A program made the position numbers and the translations under genes. This document shows positions 35,351-46,639 of a stretch of 64,000 nucleotides of DNA, in pieces. Origin of the DNA: Vicugna pacos (Eukaryota > Chordata > Mammalia > Artiodactyla > Camelidae). Position 1 is the first letter of the stretch. Every line of letters starts with the position of its first letter. The DNA is taken from NCBI RefSeq assembly GCF_048564905.1, contig NC_133004.1:41522105-41586104 (forward strand), written 5' to 3'. The notes under the pieces are model-generated. The model did no database searches. It was not told the origin of the DNA and saw only the letters and a list, made by a program, of their open reading frames with translations.

Positions 35351-36460
35351 TCAGACAAGACTTTTGTTTTGTCCCAGAGGAGGAAAACGTGGTATCATGT
35401 AGACTAAGGAAGCTATTTCTTGGCTTTGATTTTCAAGCTGGATTAAAGTATTAAAAAAAAGTATAGCCTTCAAATTTAGGATCTTAAGAAACAGAGAATT
35501 CTGTAGGCAGGGAATGACTTTTCTAAGGAGTTCAGCTTGGCAGGCTGCCTTTGGGGTAGTTGGGAGTGGGAGGCGGAGGCTGAGACGTGAAGGAAGGTCT
35601 TATGCAGGGAGGGAAAAACAGTCCTAGGCGGGCGAGTCTTAATAAAAAGATAAGGTATGAATGTTTTGCTCTGTCTTTGGGGCTTGAACTGCTGATTGGG
35701 GGTGGGTGACAGTTAAAAAACACACTCAGCTGAATTTGGAGGATCTCCAGGAACATCAGGGCTGGTTCCTGCTTCCTGGAAGAGTGTCCTGAGGGAAAGA
35801 AACCTCTCAGATAAGCCCTGGCGTGTTGTTCCAAGGCCAGCGTGGTGTAGGGCCGGCCGGGGAGCTGGCGTGGAGGGCGGCGTCTCACAGGGAGCGAGCG
35901 CGTGTCAGGGAAACTGAGGTGCAGAAGAGGCTTGGGTTTGAATAAAGAGAATGCAGAGTCCTACGGCCTCATGGCCAGAGGGGACACCAGCAGTGGGCAC
36001 CCGCACACTGCCTAGGGGACCCGGTGGCCCGGGCCATGCTAGGGTGGATGCCACAGATGAGATGCCCAGTAAACACTGCCTGGAGTGGACCCCAAGAATT
36101 TCAGATGAATCCAATACCTTGTTCTAATGTTAATACAGAATTAAAGTAAAATGTTCCTTGGCAATTAAAAAAAAGGGGGGGCATGATGCATGATAAACTC
36201 CCACATTTCTACAGAATTTGCAGTTTAAAATACCTTTTTATATGCACGTGCTCAGCAAGGGGATGATCGTTGATTTGATTTTACAGATTAGATAACAGGG
36301 CTTTGCAAGGCGGTTTGGCAGTGAGTCCGCTCAGCGCCCGGCGCCCAAGCCTCCCGTCTCTGAGTCCACCACCGCCTCCTGCGCGCTTCCCCGGGCCCGG
36401 CTGGGGATGCCAATGGTGGATTCCAGAGTTCAGCTCCCTCACGACCTGCAGAAGGGGTGG
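35351..36460. other. Sequence downstream of AZGP1
   Basis: Includes the likely 3' untranslated region of AZGP1 near 36,460. I see no canonical AATAAA on the minus strand in the first 300 bases past the stop, so the transcript end is not fixed. Confidence 0.4.
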
Positions 36461-36786
36461 CTACTGGGCCTGAGCGCCCACGTTGCCTTCAGCCCTGGCT
36501 TCCTGCCTTGCATCCCACGGGATGGTGAGGGGCTGGGCCAGGCTGCTGTGTTCCACGTGGCAGGAGTGGGGGGCTCTGTCCTGAGCGGGGACTCCCACCA
36601 CCACCCAGGACTGGTAAGAGCCATTTCCGTTGGGAAGAACGTCTCCCCCTGACTCGGTCTCCTGCACGTTGCCGGGCTGAGTCCAGTGTAGACGGATTCC
36701 TCGGGGGTAGAAGTCATAGGCCAGGCACTTGAGTGTCCTCGTTTTTCCTGGGGCCACGTGGCTGGTGACTGACACAGAGGGGGAGA
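36461..36786 (-). CDS. AZGP1: AZGP1 exon 4: alpha-3 Ig-like domain and stop
   Basis: 326 bases from a CCGCAG acceptor to the TAG at 36,461-36,463. The Ig cysteines are in LKCLAYDFY and HSCHVEH, and the tryptophan is in RLHWTQPG. The reading frame runs past the point where the human protein ends (PWEAS), adding [15 protein letters not shown]. No transmembrane segment follows, in keeping with a secreted protein. Confidence 0.92.
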
Positions 36787-39700
36787 CTGCGGAGGGACAG
36801 AGCGTGGATACTGAGGGCCCAGCGTCTCCCTGGCCACGGCGCCCCCTCCCCGGCTGCAGTGGTGAGCGGAGCTCTAAGCGCTGTATCTGCCTCCTTGGGG
36901 AAACCTTGTGAGGCTCCAGGAAGGCTGAGGCTTCTCACAACCCTCCCCCATTGGAGCACGGAGCGTCTGTGGCTGCTCTCTTCCTTGCCCCCTTTCCAGC
37001 ATGTACTGATTTTGTTTTTAAATGGAAGAACTGGGGATTGAACCTAGGTCCTTATGCATGCTAAGCACATGCTCTACCACTGAGCTACACCCTCCCTGCT
37101 ACCCCGTATTAACTTCTGATGTCAAGAAATTGTGAACGTGCCAAACATTTTTCTGTTTTTTCCCCCCAAACCTCTGAATGAGCTCTGTGGCGCCATCTCC
37201 CCCAATCAGTCCCCCGCTTTCTCCATCCATCAGACCCGTCCCTGCTCCCTGACACTTGACCCCCTTCCTCATTACTTCCCAGACCAAAGTCTCAGCTTGT
37301 GACAATCAATCCTGCTCACACTGATTCACACCTGTTTTCATCCTTCTGGGGCAGACGTTTTGCACACCTGCCTCCTCTCCACCAAGCCGGGAAGCACCAT
37401 CGCGGAGAGAAATGACCAGAGAATTTGCCTGAGATGTTCCCTGAGCGCCCAGCCTGAGATCACCTTGGTCTTTCTCAGCTGGGTGAGGGAAGGGGGAGGT
37501 GGGGAGAGCCGGACGTAGGAAGCAGTGGGTACCTTGTCGGTCCAGGTGGGTCCTGCTGTATTCCAGGTACCTCTGCAGCATCCCTGGGCACTCCTCCTCC
37601 AGGTAGGCCTTGGCCTGCTGCACGTACACTTCTTCTGCCTCCCACTTCTGCTTGGTGTTCAGCGCTGCTGGGTCCAGAGCGACCCAGGCTGGGATTTCTT
37701 TGTTGAACTCGATGAAGTCCTGACCGTCGTAGGCGTACCTCCAGAACGCTCCACTGCTTTTATTTCTCCGGAGCTCACAGCCAAACATTCCCTGGAAGGT
37801 GTGAGACCCTGCATCCTCCCCCCGCCCCTGGAAGTCAGCCAGCCCGGCATCAACTCCGTCTCAAGCACTCTGACACTTACTCCGCAGTTTGCAGCCCAGC
37901 AGGAAGAAAGGGTTTTGAAATCTAAGCGTGCAATCCCTTTCTTGTGGCAAATGGGTTATGAGTCAGACGCGCAGCAGATAGAGAGGGGGAGCCCGGGTTT
38001 GGTTTGGTGTTCTCGGCCAGTCTGAGATGAGATATATTTTTCCCAGCCAGAGAATCTCAGAGAGCTACAGCCTTCAGGTAGATTTTCTGGCCCCTCTGCA
38101 TTGCCTCATTTAACAGTCTTTGTCTGAATATACTGTGAGTTCAGGAACCTGACGTGGCTACACTGAAATGTGTGTCCATGTTCAACAGAAATTATTTGTC
38201 GTGTTACAGAGATTACAAAATCTCTCCTTTTTTTTCTCAGTTCTAGGTGGAGTTGATGGCACCACTTGAGTAGACATACTTTGCTCACTTCTCCCCTCTT
38301 CCCCATGTTTGAAATCTTTAAGACAAATCTCTCAAGCCCCACCTCCCTTCCCTACTGGCAACGACTCTCGGAAGCTGGCCTCCTTAGGGAAAGGGAACAC
38401 AGCCTTTTATTTTGATTATGAAAGTAGGTGTTTCCCTGAGGCTGACGAGTGCTGTCGGCCGGGCTCTGGTCTCCAGCTGCCTGGGCTCCAATCCCAGATC
38501 GCTCCACCCCACTGGGCTTGTTGCATGAATTTGAGCCACTGACCTCTCCGGGCTTCAATTTTCTCACCACTGAAATGGTAATGGCGCTGGAACTATTAGA
38601 GGGTTATTGTGAGCACTGTGCGTGTTGATCCCTGTGCCTGGCACATAGTAAGTGCTCGATAAATGTTAACGACTGTGATCTTCCAACACCCTGTGCTCCT
38701 TTCTTCATTCTCCTTCCTCGTAATTACTCACTTCCACATTTCTATTCCAGCCAGTCGGAATGTCTCCCAGCGTCCTTGCGGGCATCTGTGCAGTATTCTT
38801 TCTTACTTTGGACACAGCCCAGGCCATTTTCCCACCCACCCACATCCTTCACATTTCTGCAGAACTCTTGCCTCTTGGGGGAAACTTTCAGATTCCACAT
38901 AGCTTCTTGGGCATTTTTGTCCTCAGAAACCCACCCTGTGGTGGGGGCAGTGTGGTTCAGGAGAAGGTGCTGGGCTGGGAGACTGCCCAGCTCTGTGCTG
39001 GCCCCTCACACCATGAGATGACCCCCCCCGAGTCTGCTTTTTATCATCAGGAGGGTCTCTGTGGTCCCCTGTAACTCTGAGAGTCTGACGTCTTGAATAC
39101 AGGCCTTACTGAGCTCCTCATGTGGGCCCTGGTTTATGCCAGCTCCTCCCGCTCAATTGCTCAGTAGATTTCATTTGAATAAGTCTTACTGGAGCCCTAG
39201 GGGAGATCCAGACAGACTATGTGCCAACCTTTATGGAATTTATGTAGGTAAGTTTGACCGATTCTCTTGGAGGCAGGTCTCAAGGCTCCAATTTTTACAG
39301 ATTCAGACCAGATAACTAAGAAATGCATTCATTGTCAAATAGCTCGTGACTGGTGGAGCCACCGTGAACCCAGGACAGACTGACCCCAAGGTTATCTCGC
39401 TCTCCAGCCCCCATCCCCAGGCAGGGGTGAGTCTGACACTTAGAGTGAGATCAGCCTCAGACAGGCTGGGGTGTGGAGCTGAAGGGTCAGATGTGCCTGG
39501 CTTAGCGCTGACTCTGCCATCACTTCCTGGGAGTGAGGATGGGTGAGCAGGAAGGCAGATGTGATGTGGGGTCGAGGGGGTGATGCAGAAACGCCTGTGC
39601 ATTTCCGCCTGTGCTTCCCCATCCTCCTCTGGGGCAGGAGTTACTTCTGTCCTGTGGACATCCTGCTCACAACAGTGGGGTTGCCCCTTGAGCCAAGACC

Positions 39701-41926
39701 CTCCACCCCAGCAGTCCGTGGTCCACTGACCTTCTGCGTCCTTGTAGTGGTCCATGATGTCTTTCAGGGTCACCATGAAGATGTCCTCCCTGGCCTTCTG
39801 AAGTTCGCTCTCCTTCTCCCAGTCCTCCATCCCTTCCACCTGGCTCCACGGGCCCAGGGGCTCAGCCTTCCTGCCTTCACTGTCGTAGTGGAAGAAGGGC
39901 TGGTCATTGAGGTAGGCGGTGGCCTGGAAGCTTGGGAAGCCTTTGCTGGGCCTGGACAGCCCCGTGTAGAGGAAGCTCAGAGAGTAAGGTCCTGCAAAGG
40001 AGGAGAAGACTTTGAGGAGTGAGGTCCATGCAGGGGAGTCCCCGTGCAGGGCAGCAGAGGGCCAGGACGGGAGAGGCCACGGGGCCTTTTCCTCCTCAGC
40101 TCTCTCCAGCTGGCTGTCAGTCTCGAACCACTGGAGGCCCCCCTGAGGGAAAGGGCCCAGCTTCTGTCCTGGAGATGCTATCTCAGAGCCCGCTTTGTGC
40201 CTTCGCTACATCATTTCTTCTTCTTGGCATCTGAAAGGATAGCGTTTCTCAGCCTCCTTGTAGGCTTATTGGGCCCATGTGACTGGGTTCTGTTGAAAGG
40301 AAATGTGAGTGGAAATGATGTCTTTACTTCAGTCTGAGCCCCTGGGAGCTGCTTAGGCCCACCTCTCTCCCCTCCTTTTAGGCGGTGACTCTGGAGGCCA
40401 CGGGATAAAACGGAGAAGTCCCAGGATGCAAACAACCCGGACCCCTGAGTCACCCCATGGAGGAGAGGAAATTGTGTGGTCTGTATCCAACTTTATGTGA
40501 GCAAGAAATAAATATTTTCTGGGTTAAGTCACCAAAAACTTTGTCACTGGACAAGTGCACACAGTTAGAAAGTGTAGGAAGGGAAATTTACTAGAAAACT
40601 CAGGAAATGACCTAGAGTAGCTTGGCACAGGGTAAGACGAGGATGCCTCTCTGAATTGCCAGGGCTGTAACCTTGCATTTTGGTATGAGGGAGGGCTTAG
40701 GGGGGGCATTCCCACAATTAATTCCATAATTAATTCATGATATAACTCGCCTGGGTGTTCATAATATTGGAGCTCATATGGTAGATTCCTAGTTCAAGCA
40801 CTGAAATTGTTTTTGCTAATTAGTTTCTGAACGTGATGACCATTTAACTCAGTAGACCCCAAGTAAAGCAGATTCCCCTCCAGAATGTGGGTGGGCCTCA
40901 TCTAATCAGCTGAAGGCCACAGAGAAAAGACTGAGGTCCCCCAGAGAAGAAGGAATTCTGTCTCCAGACTGCCTGCAAATTCAAGACTGTAACATCAGCT
41001 CTTCTCTAGGTCTCCAGCCTGCTGACCTATTGTGCAGATTTCTAATTTGCCAGCCCAGCCCCCACAATCATGTGAGCCAATTCCTTCAAGTAAATCCTTT
41101 TTCTCTAACATCCAGTTAGCTCTATTTCACTGGAGAACCTTGACTAATACAGATTTTGATATAGGATGTAACCGTCTAAATGTGATTAGTCATTATAGAA
41201 CTAACATGAAACACATACTGTGACAGTTTGTATGTGTAATAAACTTTAAACATGCCCAGTTTAACTTACATTTCTTCATCCTGAGACTCTGTATGCCAAA
41301 AGACAGCCTCGCTCCCCTGTCCTAGAATTGGCCCTTGGTCTTCCCAAGCTCCAGCTGGCTTCTTTCCCGAGCCACTCACTTGGCAAGCCCAGTGTAGTCA
41401 TGTCTGACTGTGGAGTGAGGGAATGTGTTTCCTTCTAGAACCACCTTTCCAGTTAACCTGCCTTCACAGCCATCCCTTGGGGTTGCTTTTTCTTTCTCTG
41501 AAAGTCAGACAGGTACATCCAGTGACTAGAAGGTGGGAAGGGAGAAGAAGTTCTACCTGTGTGGCTCCTGCTCTGTCTTGGCTGTGTGACCCTGGGCAGG
41601 TCACTTCACCCCTCTGGGTCTTAGTTTTGTTTATCTGTAAATGAAGAGTTTCTGATTCTGATTCTTTAAGGTCTTATTTTGCCCGAGTCCAGAGGCTCTC
41701 TGAGTGCTTCTGGAAGTGTTAGTTGACAGCCTTGGACACCCATTCCCATTGTACACTTGGGAATCCCGGCTACATCGGGGCTCTTCTCCCGGCCTCGGTG
41801 TCCAGTTCATTGCCTCCCCTCCGTTCTTCTCCACACCCACCCCTTGCTTCCCCACTCACCAGCCTGGGTCTCCTCGGGGACTGCAGCACCGAGAAGGAGC
41901 AGCAGGGACAGCAGGACGGGCGCCAT
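36461..41926 (-). CDS. AZGP1: AZGP1, zinc-alpha-2-glycoprotein (four coding exons)
   Basis: A secreted, soluble MHC class I-like protein. The family binds hydrophobic ligands in its groove and is linked to lipid mobilisation in adipose tissue; it lacks a membrane anchor. Coding exons on the minus strand are 41,926-41,860, 39,991-39,731, 37,808-37,533 and 36,786-36,461. All splice junctions are GT/AG with the same phase (codon position 1/2), as in MHC class I genes. The total is 930 bases, or 309 residues: signal peptide about 1-20, alpha-1 to about 109, alpha-2 to about 201, alpha-3 (Ig-like) to the end. Near-identical family words include [27 protein letters not shown] and YLEEECP. The human protein is 298 residues as I recall; the excess is a C-terminal tail of about 16 residues after PWDA. 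The human RGD in alpha-3 reads GGD here. Possible N-glycosylation sites are NKS (alpha-2) and NGS (alpha-3). Confidence 0.95.
37010..37100 (-). repeat. Camelid tRNA-Ala-type SINE in AZGP1 intron 3
   Basis: The plus strand shows GGGGATTGAACCTAGGTCC, ATGCATGCTAAGCACATGC and CTACCACTGAGCTACACCC, the reverse complement of the SINE head. The AT tail is short. It inserts in the same orientation as the gene. Confidence 0.88.
37533..37808 (-). CDS. AZGP1: AZGP1 exon 3: alpha-2 domain
   Basis: 276 bases, the standard MHC class I alpha-2 length. It starts [20 protein letters not shown] and ends [10 protein letters not shown]. The two domain cysteines (FGCE and EECP) that form the class I alpha-2 disulfide are kept. 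The donor is AAG followed by GTACCC. Confidence 0.93.
38460..38672 (+). repeat. MIR SINE in AZGP1 intron 2
   Basis: Nearly full-length MIR: CTGCCTGGGCTCCAATCCC, GAGCCACTGACCTCTCCGGGC, TCTCACCACTGAAATGG, and a GGCACATAGTAAGTGCTCGA end. Confidence 0.8.
39731..39991 (-). CDS. AZGP1: AZGP1 exon 2: alpha-1 domain
   Basis: 261 bases from a TTTGCAG acceptor to an AAG donor (GTCAGT). The product starts [15 protein letters not shown] and ends [13 protein letters not shown]. The helix motif [20 protein letters not shown] closely matches human. The human glycosylation sequon near this junction (NGS in YNDSNGS) is replaced by AEGS and is lost. Confidence 0.93.
40220..41165 (+). repeat. Old LTR-like repeats in AZGP1 intron 1
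   Basis: Two blocks resemble common mammalian LTR fossils. At 40,385-40,560 the words CCTGAGTCACCCCATGGAGG and AGCAAGAAATAAATATTTTC appear. At 40,880-41,160 GGGTGGGCCTCATCTAATCAG, CTAGGTCTCCAGCCTGCTG and TGTGAGCCAATTCCTTCAAG appear, ending near GAACCTTGACTAATAC. I do not name the families. Confidence 0.55.
41555..41642 (+). repeat. MIR fragment in AZGP1 intron 1
   Basis: Reads TTGGCTGTGTGACCCTGGGC, GTCACTTCACCCCTCTGGG and TTTATCTGTAAATGA. Confidence 0.7.
41860..41926 (-). CDS. AZGP1: AZGP1 exon 1: start codon and signal peptide
   Basis: Reads [20 protein letters not shown] followed by QA and the first base of a Gly codon. The hydrophobic leucine run is a clear signal peptide. The donor is CTG followed by GTGAGT. 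The only plausible start is the ATG at 41,926; human has three extra residues before the equivalent point. Confidence 0.93.
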
Positions 41927-42879
41927 TGTGCCCACTGCCCCGCTGCGAGGTTCTGGACCCCTCAGTCCCGGAGCTCAGAGCGGGCTACCTGGAGACAGAG
42001 CCAGGTGTAGTTACGGGAAGGGCTGGGCTTTCAGCCCAGTGCAGGGGAGGTGCGTCCACAGGCCAATGAGAGGCGCCAGGACCGGCTCCTCCCCTGACAG
42101 CGAGAGAGAAGGATGCGTAGGCCGGGCTGGGCAGAGGGTGTGCTCAGTGAGTCCACAGCTGAACTGGGCTTGGGTTCAGTGAAGCAGATGCTCCTTCTCT
42201 GAGTCACATGTCAGTGCAGGAAAGAGGCACGCACAGCAGACAATCCTTTCTTGTGGTCTTGGCGGCTCCTGGGGGTAGCGAGGCAGCAGTAGTCCCGGGG
42301 GCATCCAGTATCTGCTGGGTGGTGTCACCAGTCCAGGCTGCGGCATCTGGTTGCCCCGGTGGCGGCAGATGTGCTATAGGACTAGTCCTGTAGTCCAGTG
42401 TCTGGCAGAAAGAGGACAATCAATGGACACTTAGAACAACAGATCAATGGATAAACGAGCAAAGTTGCAGAGAGATGGCATCAGACCTACTTGAGGGTCT
42501 TTGAGGCCAGCTTGGTGGAAACGGAGTTCAGGAAGAAGCCTGAGGGGTTGGGCAGCTGGGATGATAAATTCAAAAGAAAAGTTGAGGTCAGAGTCTGGGG
42601 GCCCAATCCAATGAGAGTCCAGTGTTCAAAGAATGAGACGCATTCCACGAGCCATCTTTTCCCTGCCAGCCCGCACTCTCTCCTGCCCCAGCCCTCTTGG
42701 TCAGCACTTAGCCTTCTATGCCCCCTACGTCTCTGCCCATTATTCTCAAGATCATTTCTATTTTTTTTTAACTTAAAAATTTTATTTATTTATTTTCCTT
42801 CAAGAGAATTATTAATGCATAAAATAAAACATGCAGGATGCAGAGGAAGCCCATCACATGGAAATGCAGTTCTCTCCGT
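41927..42879. other. AZGP1 5' flank and inter-unit DNA
   Basis: Upstream of the AZGP1 start codon. It is GC-moderate and not a CpG island. I see no clear TATA box at a convincing distance, so no transcription start is assigned. No other gene is recognised. Confidence 0.45.
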
Positions 42880-43560
42880 GCACCCTGGGGGCTGACAGGC
42901 AGTCTGCAGAGGGGTCCCCCAGATACAGAGCAACATGCTGTTCTGAAGCAGCTGGGGAATTGTCAAGAAGGAGATAATATGTGGCAACAAACCCCTACTG
43001 GGGTGGGGAGAATCTGTTGGTGGTTCTTGGCTGGGTGAGCAGGAGGGGACCATGGAGGGGACCACAGAGGGACCCACGTTGTTTCTCTGGACCCCTTCCT
43101 TCTCCCAGGTGTGACCAGTCAATGCCCACGGCCTGGCCCCACCCTCAGGTTGCTTCCCTTTTCAAGACCTTGTGACCTTCACACGTCAGCTGCCTCCCTC
43201 CTGAGTGGTCAGGAACGCTCTGTTTACCTCTTCTTGGCAAGCTGTCTTAGGCGTCCTCTGAAATCTGAATCCCTCCAGGAAGTTCCTCTGGGAGTCTGAG
43301 TGGCTCTGAGCCCTGACCTTATCCCCACACCTGGCCAGGACTCAGGTCTTCTGATGTTTCCTCCCCCTCATCCACCCCCGCCCCATCTCTCCTGTTGCAG
43401 GGGGGGCGGATCTCCAAACTGCCTCAGCTCTGACCTGCTCACGTGGATTCTGGGTTTCCTCATTGATCTGAAAATTTTCTCCTGTCACATGCTTTTCTTT
43501 ATCTGCTCAAAGGTCAGAAGTTTTGAAATATCACTGGCTGAGTTATTTCCTTCTGAGTTA
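42880..43560. repeat. Duplicated AZGP1 3' flank, unit 2
   Basis: Partner of the block at 34,615-35,350. Compared with unit 1 it has a short internal repetition (two GGGGACCA... words near 43,045-43,070) and several small gaps. It lies to the left of the AZGP1 pseudogene exactly as unit 1 lies to the left of AZGP1. Confidence 0.8.
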
Positions 43561-43980
43561 TTTGGTTCTTCTTCCATAACTAAATGTCAAAGACAGCATT
43601 TTCACATATTGCCCGCCGAGCTCAGTGTAGGAAAAATCACTATTGTGAGAGAGAATTATAGGATCGTGGGGCTTATCCAGGTCAGTTTCTCCCTGGGGAG
43701 CTTGGGACGAGGACAGAATTTGAACTCGGGCCTCTTCCTTGAGTATTAGGAGTGGGCTGGGAATGCCCCTCCCTGTCTCCATCCTTGTCCTGAACCCAGA
43801 GCTTTCGAGAGTACTTTTAGTGGGTTAAGCAGGATTCTGAGGAGCACTATTCCACACCTCTAAGCCCTCCTCTTTCTCTTCCACTGGTTCATCTACCCAT
43901 TTACGTCCCCCTCCTCAAGGTTCCTTGGCCCGTCCCTTGCTCATTGCTGGTGAGTAGAACAGAAGAAGCAGTGAACATTT

Positions 43981-45366
43981 AGTCCAGGTAGTAGGTGATC
44001 TCAGGGCACTCCTCCTCCAGGCAGGCCTCAGCCACTTCCATGAGATGCTCTCCGATTCCCACTTTTTTTTTAAATTACTTTTTTAAATGGGGGGGGGGTA
44101 ATTAGGTTTATTTGTTTATTTATGCCGATTCCCACTTTTGATTGGTGTCCGAGGCTGCAGAGCCAAGGGGACTCAGGCTGGGATTTCTTTGTTGAAAATG
44201 ATGAATCTGTCCATTGTATGCATACTTCCAGAACTCTCAACCTAACATTCCCTGGAAGGTGTGAGACCCTGATGGGACAGCCTTCTGGACCCCAGTGTTC
44301 TGATGTCATTTCCTGCTTCATTCATGGCATCACTTCCATCTCTCTTAAAAATTTTAATGTTTCATTTTTATTATTTATTGTATCCCAGAAAGCTATAAAA
44401 GCAGCTGAGGCTTGGGTCAAATTTCTTGTTTTAAATAAACTTTCACACAGGTACCGCTAATTACACATGAACTATTTGCAGCTCTTCCCCCATACATCCT
44501 GGGCAAGTTCTAAATGCCCAGAAATGTCGTTGGCATGAAGGTCCGGGGTAAATCAAGAGATGCATCACCCTTGTCCTCATGAAGCTTACATAGGTTAGTT
44601 TTTAAAAACTGAATTCCCATAACAACCACGAGAAGACTTATTAAGGCAATGCAACCCAGATGATTCAGTCACCAAGAAACAGCCAGTGACTGGTGGAGCT
44701 ACCACGTGTAAACTCAGGTCTGACTGACCCCAGGGTTGGCTCACTCTCCACCCAGTCTCCCTGGGCAGGGGTGAGTCTGTCATCTTCTAGAGCGGGGTCA
44801 GCCTCAGACAGGTGGGGGTGTGGAGCTGAGGGGTCAGATGTGCCTGGATTAGCGCTGACGCTGACATTGCTTCCCATGTGAGGCGAGGCCTGGGAGTGAG
44901 GATGGGGGAAGCAGGAAGGCAGATGTGATGTGGGATCTCGGGGTGGGGGCAGGGGATGCAGAAACGCCTGTGCATTTCCACTTGTATCTTTCAGGGGCTC
45001 TGATATTTCCTTCCTGCCAATTCCCCTTTTCATGCCTACTTGGGATTGACCCTTGAGCTTCTGAAAACAGCATATCCTTACCTCCCAACCACAGCCCTCA
45101 GCCCATAGCCCACTAGCCTTCTCTGTCCTGGGAATAGTCCATGATGTCTTTCAAGGTCACCATGAAGACGCCCTCTCTGGTCTTCTGAACTTGGCTCTCC
45201 TCCCATCCTCCATCTGCACCACTTGGCTCTAGGACCCCAGGGGCTTCCTGCCCTCACAGTCATAGAGAAAGAAGGCTTGATCATGGGGGTGGGCAGTGCC
45301 TAAAACTTGGGAAACATTCCCTGGGGCCCAGAAAATCTGGTGTACAGGAAGTCACAGAGTAAGGAC
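43981..45366 (-). pseudogene. AZGP1 tandem-duplicate pseudogene
   Basis: A second AZGP1 copy on the same strand. An alpha-1-like exon lies at 45,118-45,366 (249 bases against 261 in AZGP1) and an alpha-2-like exon at 43,981-44,268. The intron between them is also homologous to AZGP1 intron 2; for example, the GACTGGTGGAGC and GGTCAGATGTGCCTGG words at 44,690-44,845 match 39,349-39,500. The alpha-1 exon has an in-frame stop soon after its start, its donor is GC instead of GT, and the alpha-2 exon is split by a SINE. No exon for the signal peptide or the alpha-3 domain was found; the alpha-3 position appears deleted, since only about 420 bases separate the duplicated 3' flank from the alpha-2 exon. 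It cannot encode a class I-like protein. Human has an AZGP1P1 pseudogene nearby, but common origin is not shown. Confidence 0.85.
44052..44139 (-). repeat. Camelid SINE tail inserted in the pseudogene exon
   Basis: A short insertion containing the SINE tail word GGGTAATTAGGTTTATTTG and a T-rich start. It is flanked by a perfect 15-bp direct repeat CCGATTCCCACTTTT at 44,052-44,066 and 44,125-44,139. Only the tail half of the SINE is present. The insertion postdates the duplication. Confidence 0.88.
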
Positions 45367-45369
45367 CTA

Positions 45370-46635
45370 CAAAAGTGGAAAGACCTTTGAGGCGTGGGTC
45401 TACTGTGAGTCCCGCGGTGGGGCAGCAGAGGGTCAAGGAGGAAGACCTGGTTGTTGGGATCAGCAGTTACCCACAGCCTCTGGTCTCTAGACATTTATTG
45501 CTGTCAGCCTCCCAGCACTGCATGCTCATGTGGGCGAGGACTCGCCTTTAGATTGTAGAAAGTTCAGGACAGAGAAATCTCTAGAAATTTAGGTAATAAA
45601 CCAGACGGGGTAGAGCCAGGACGCTGCTTCTGTAGCACCAGTCCTTTGAGCTAAATTTGTGGCTCAGTAGCGTCCTTGCCATCCTTGTGGGAAATGAGTT
45701 TGCCGACTATTTGTAAATGTTACAGATTTTAAATCTGCACAATATTTAAACAACTATTAATTTAATATTTTTGTGTCCTCCAGATTTTCACGCGTTGGTG
45801 GGCCCAGGACTAGCTAATCTCCTTCTGCCCCGGCCGCTCGGCATCCCTGGCCCAGTGCCGTCCCATCCGATTCTCTTTCCCCCCCTGCCCTTGGATGACC
45901 CCTGCACCCGGGCACCCTGCTGCTCCAGGTCTTGGCACATTTTGTCCACATATGGCTGTGGGAGGAGGCTGGTCTCATCGGGTGGGAAGAGGGGCGACAA
46001 AGAGGGCATTGTCTGGTGGAATAAAGACGTGGGATGGAGTTCTCTTTATCCTTGGGGGCTTCTTTCCTGGCACCAACCCTTAGAAACGCATTGTGAAAGA
46101 GAAGTTTGTCTTGGTGCTTTAGGCTTCGGTCAGAAGCTTAGAAATCATCAGGCAGAAACTGCCCTGCCCCTGCCCTCCAGCATCAACCTTCACCTCCTCC
46201 CGATACCCACACTGACCCGGGCACTGTGGACATTTATAAATGGAGCCATTGAGGAATCAGGAGAAATCCATGCAACTCTGAAAAATGTGCCTGTTCCCCA
46301 AGTCCTATGTGTGTCCCCGCTTTCCACCCCCACTTCAGGCATCTGGACAAGGTCTCTGGTCCCTGTGGCTGGACCACCCGCAGAGCCCCGAATGGTGGGC
46401 TCACAGGTCTCTGTTCCCAAGGAGATGGTCACATGCCATCAGCAAAGATGTGCTGAAGGCACCTGACTCGGTGGCTCCTCCTTGAGAAGCATCTTAGCAG
46501 AGCGGGGAGAGGCTGACCCTGGAGTCATCTTTGGTTCCCAGCCTGTGTCTTCGACTCGCTGCCTGAGTGACCTTCACAGGTGGGTCAACCTTTCTGAATC
46601 TCTGTTTCCTTACTCAGCATCTAGGATGGTGAGTA
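45370..46635. other. Intergenic stretch without a recognised gene
   Basis: A 231-codon open frame at 45,771-46,466 (+) has no recognised domain. A MIR fragment (+) lies at about 46,530-46,625 (CTGCCTGAGTGACCTTCAC, TTCTGAATCTCTGTTTCC). Confidence 0.5.
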
Positions 46636-46639
46636 ACCT

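Noticed and set aside
34395-43122. A shared antisense peptide (MTGHTWEEEGVQR / MTGHTWEKEGVQR) in the two duplicated flanks
   Set aside because: The frames diverge after about 30 residues and have gaps between copies. It follows from DNA duplication, not from coding constraint.
45771-46466. A 231-codon open frame
   Set aside because: No domain is recognised, and part of it overlaps sequence with no coding character; a chance ORF is more likely than a gene.
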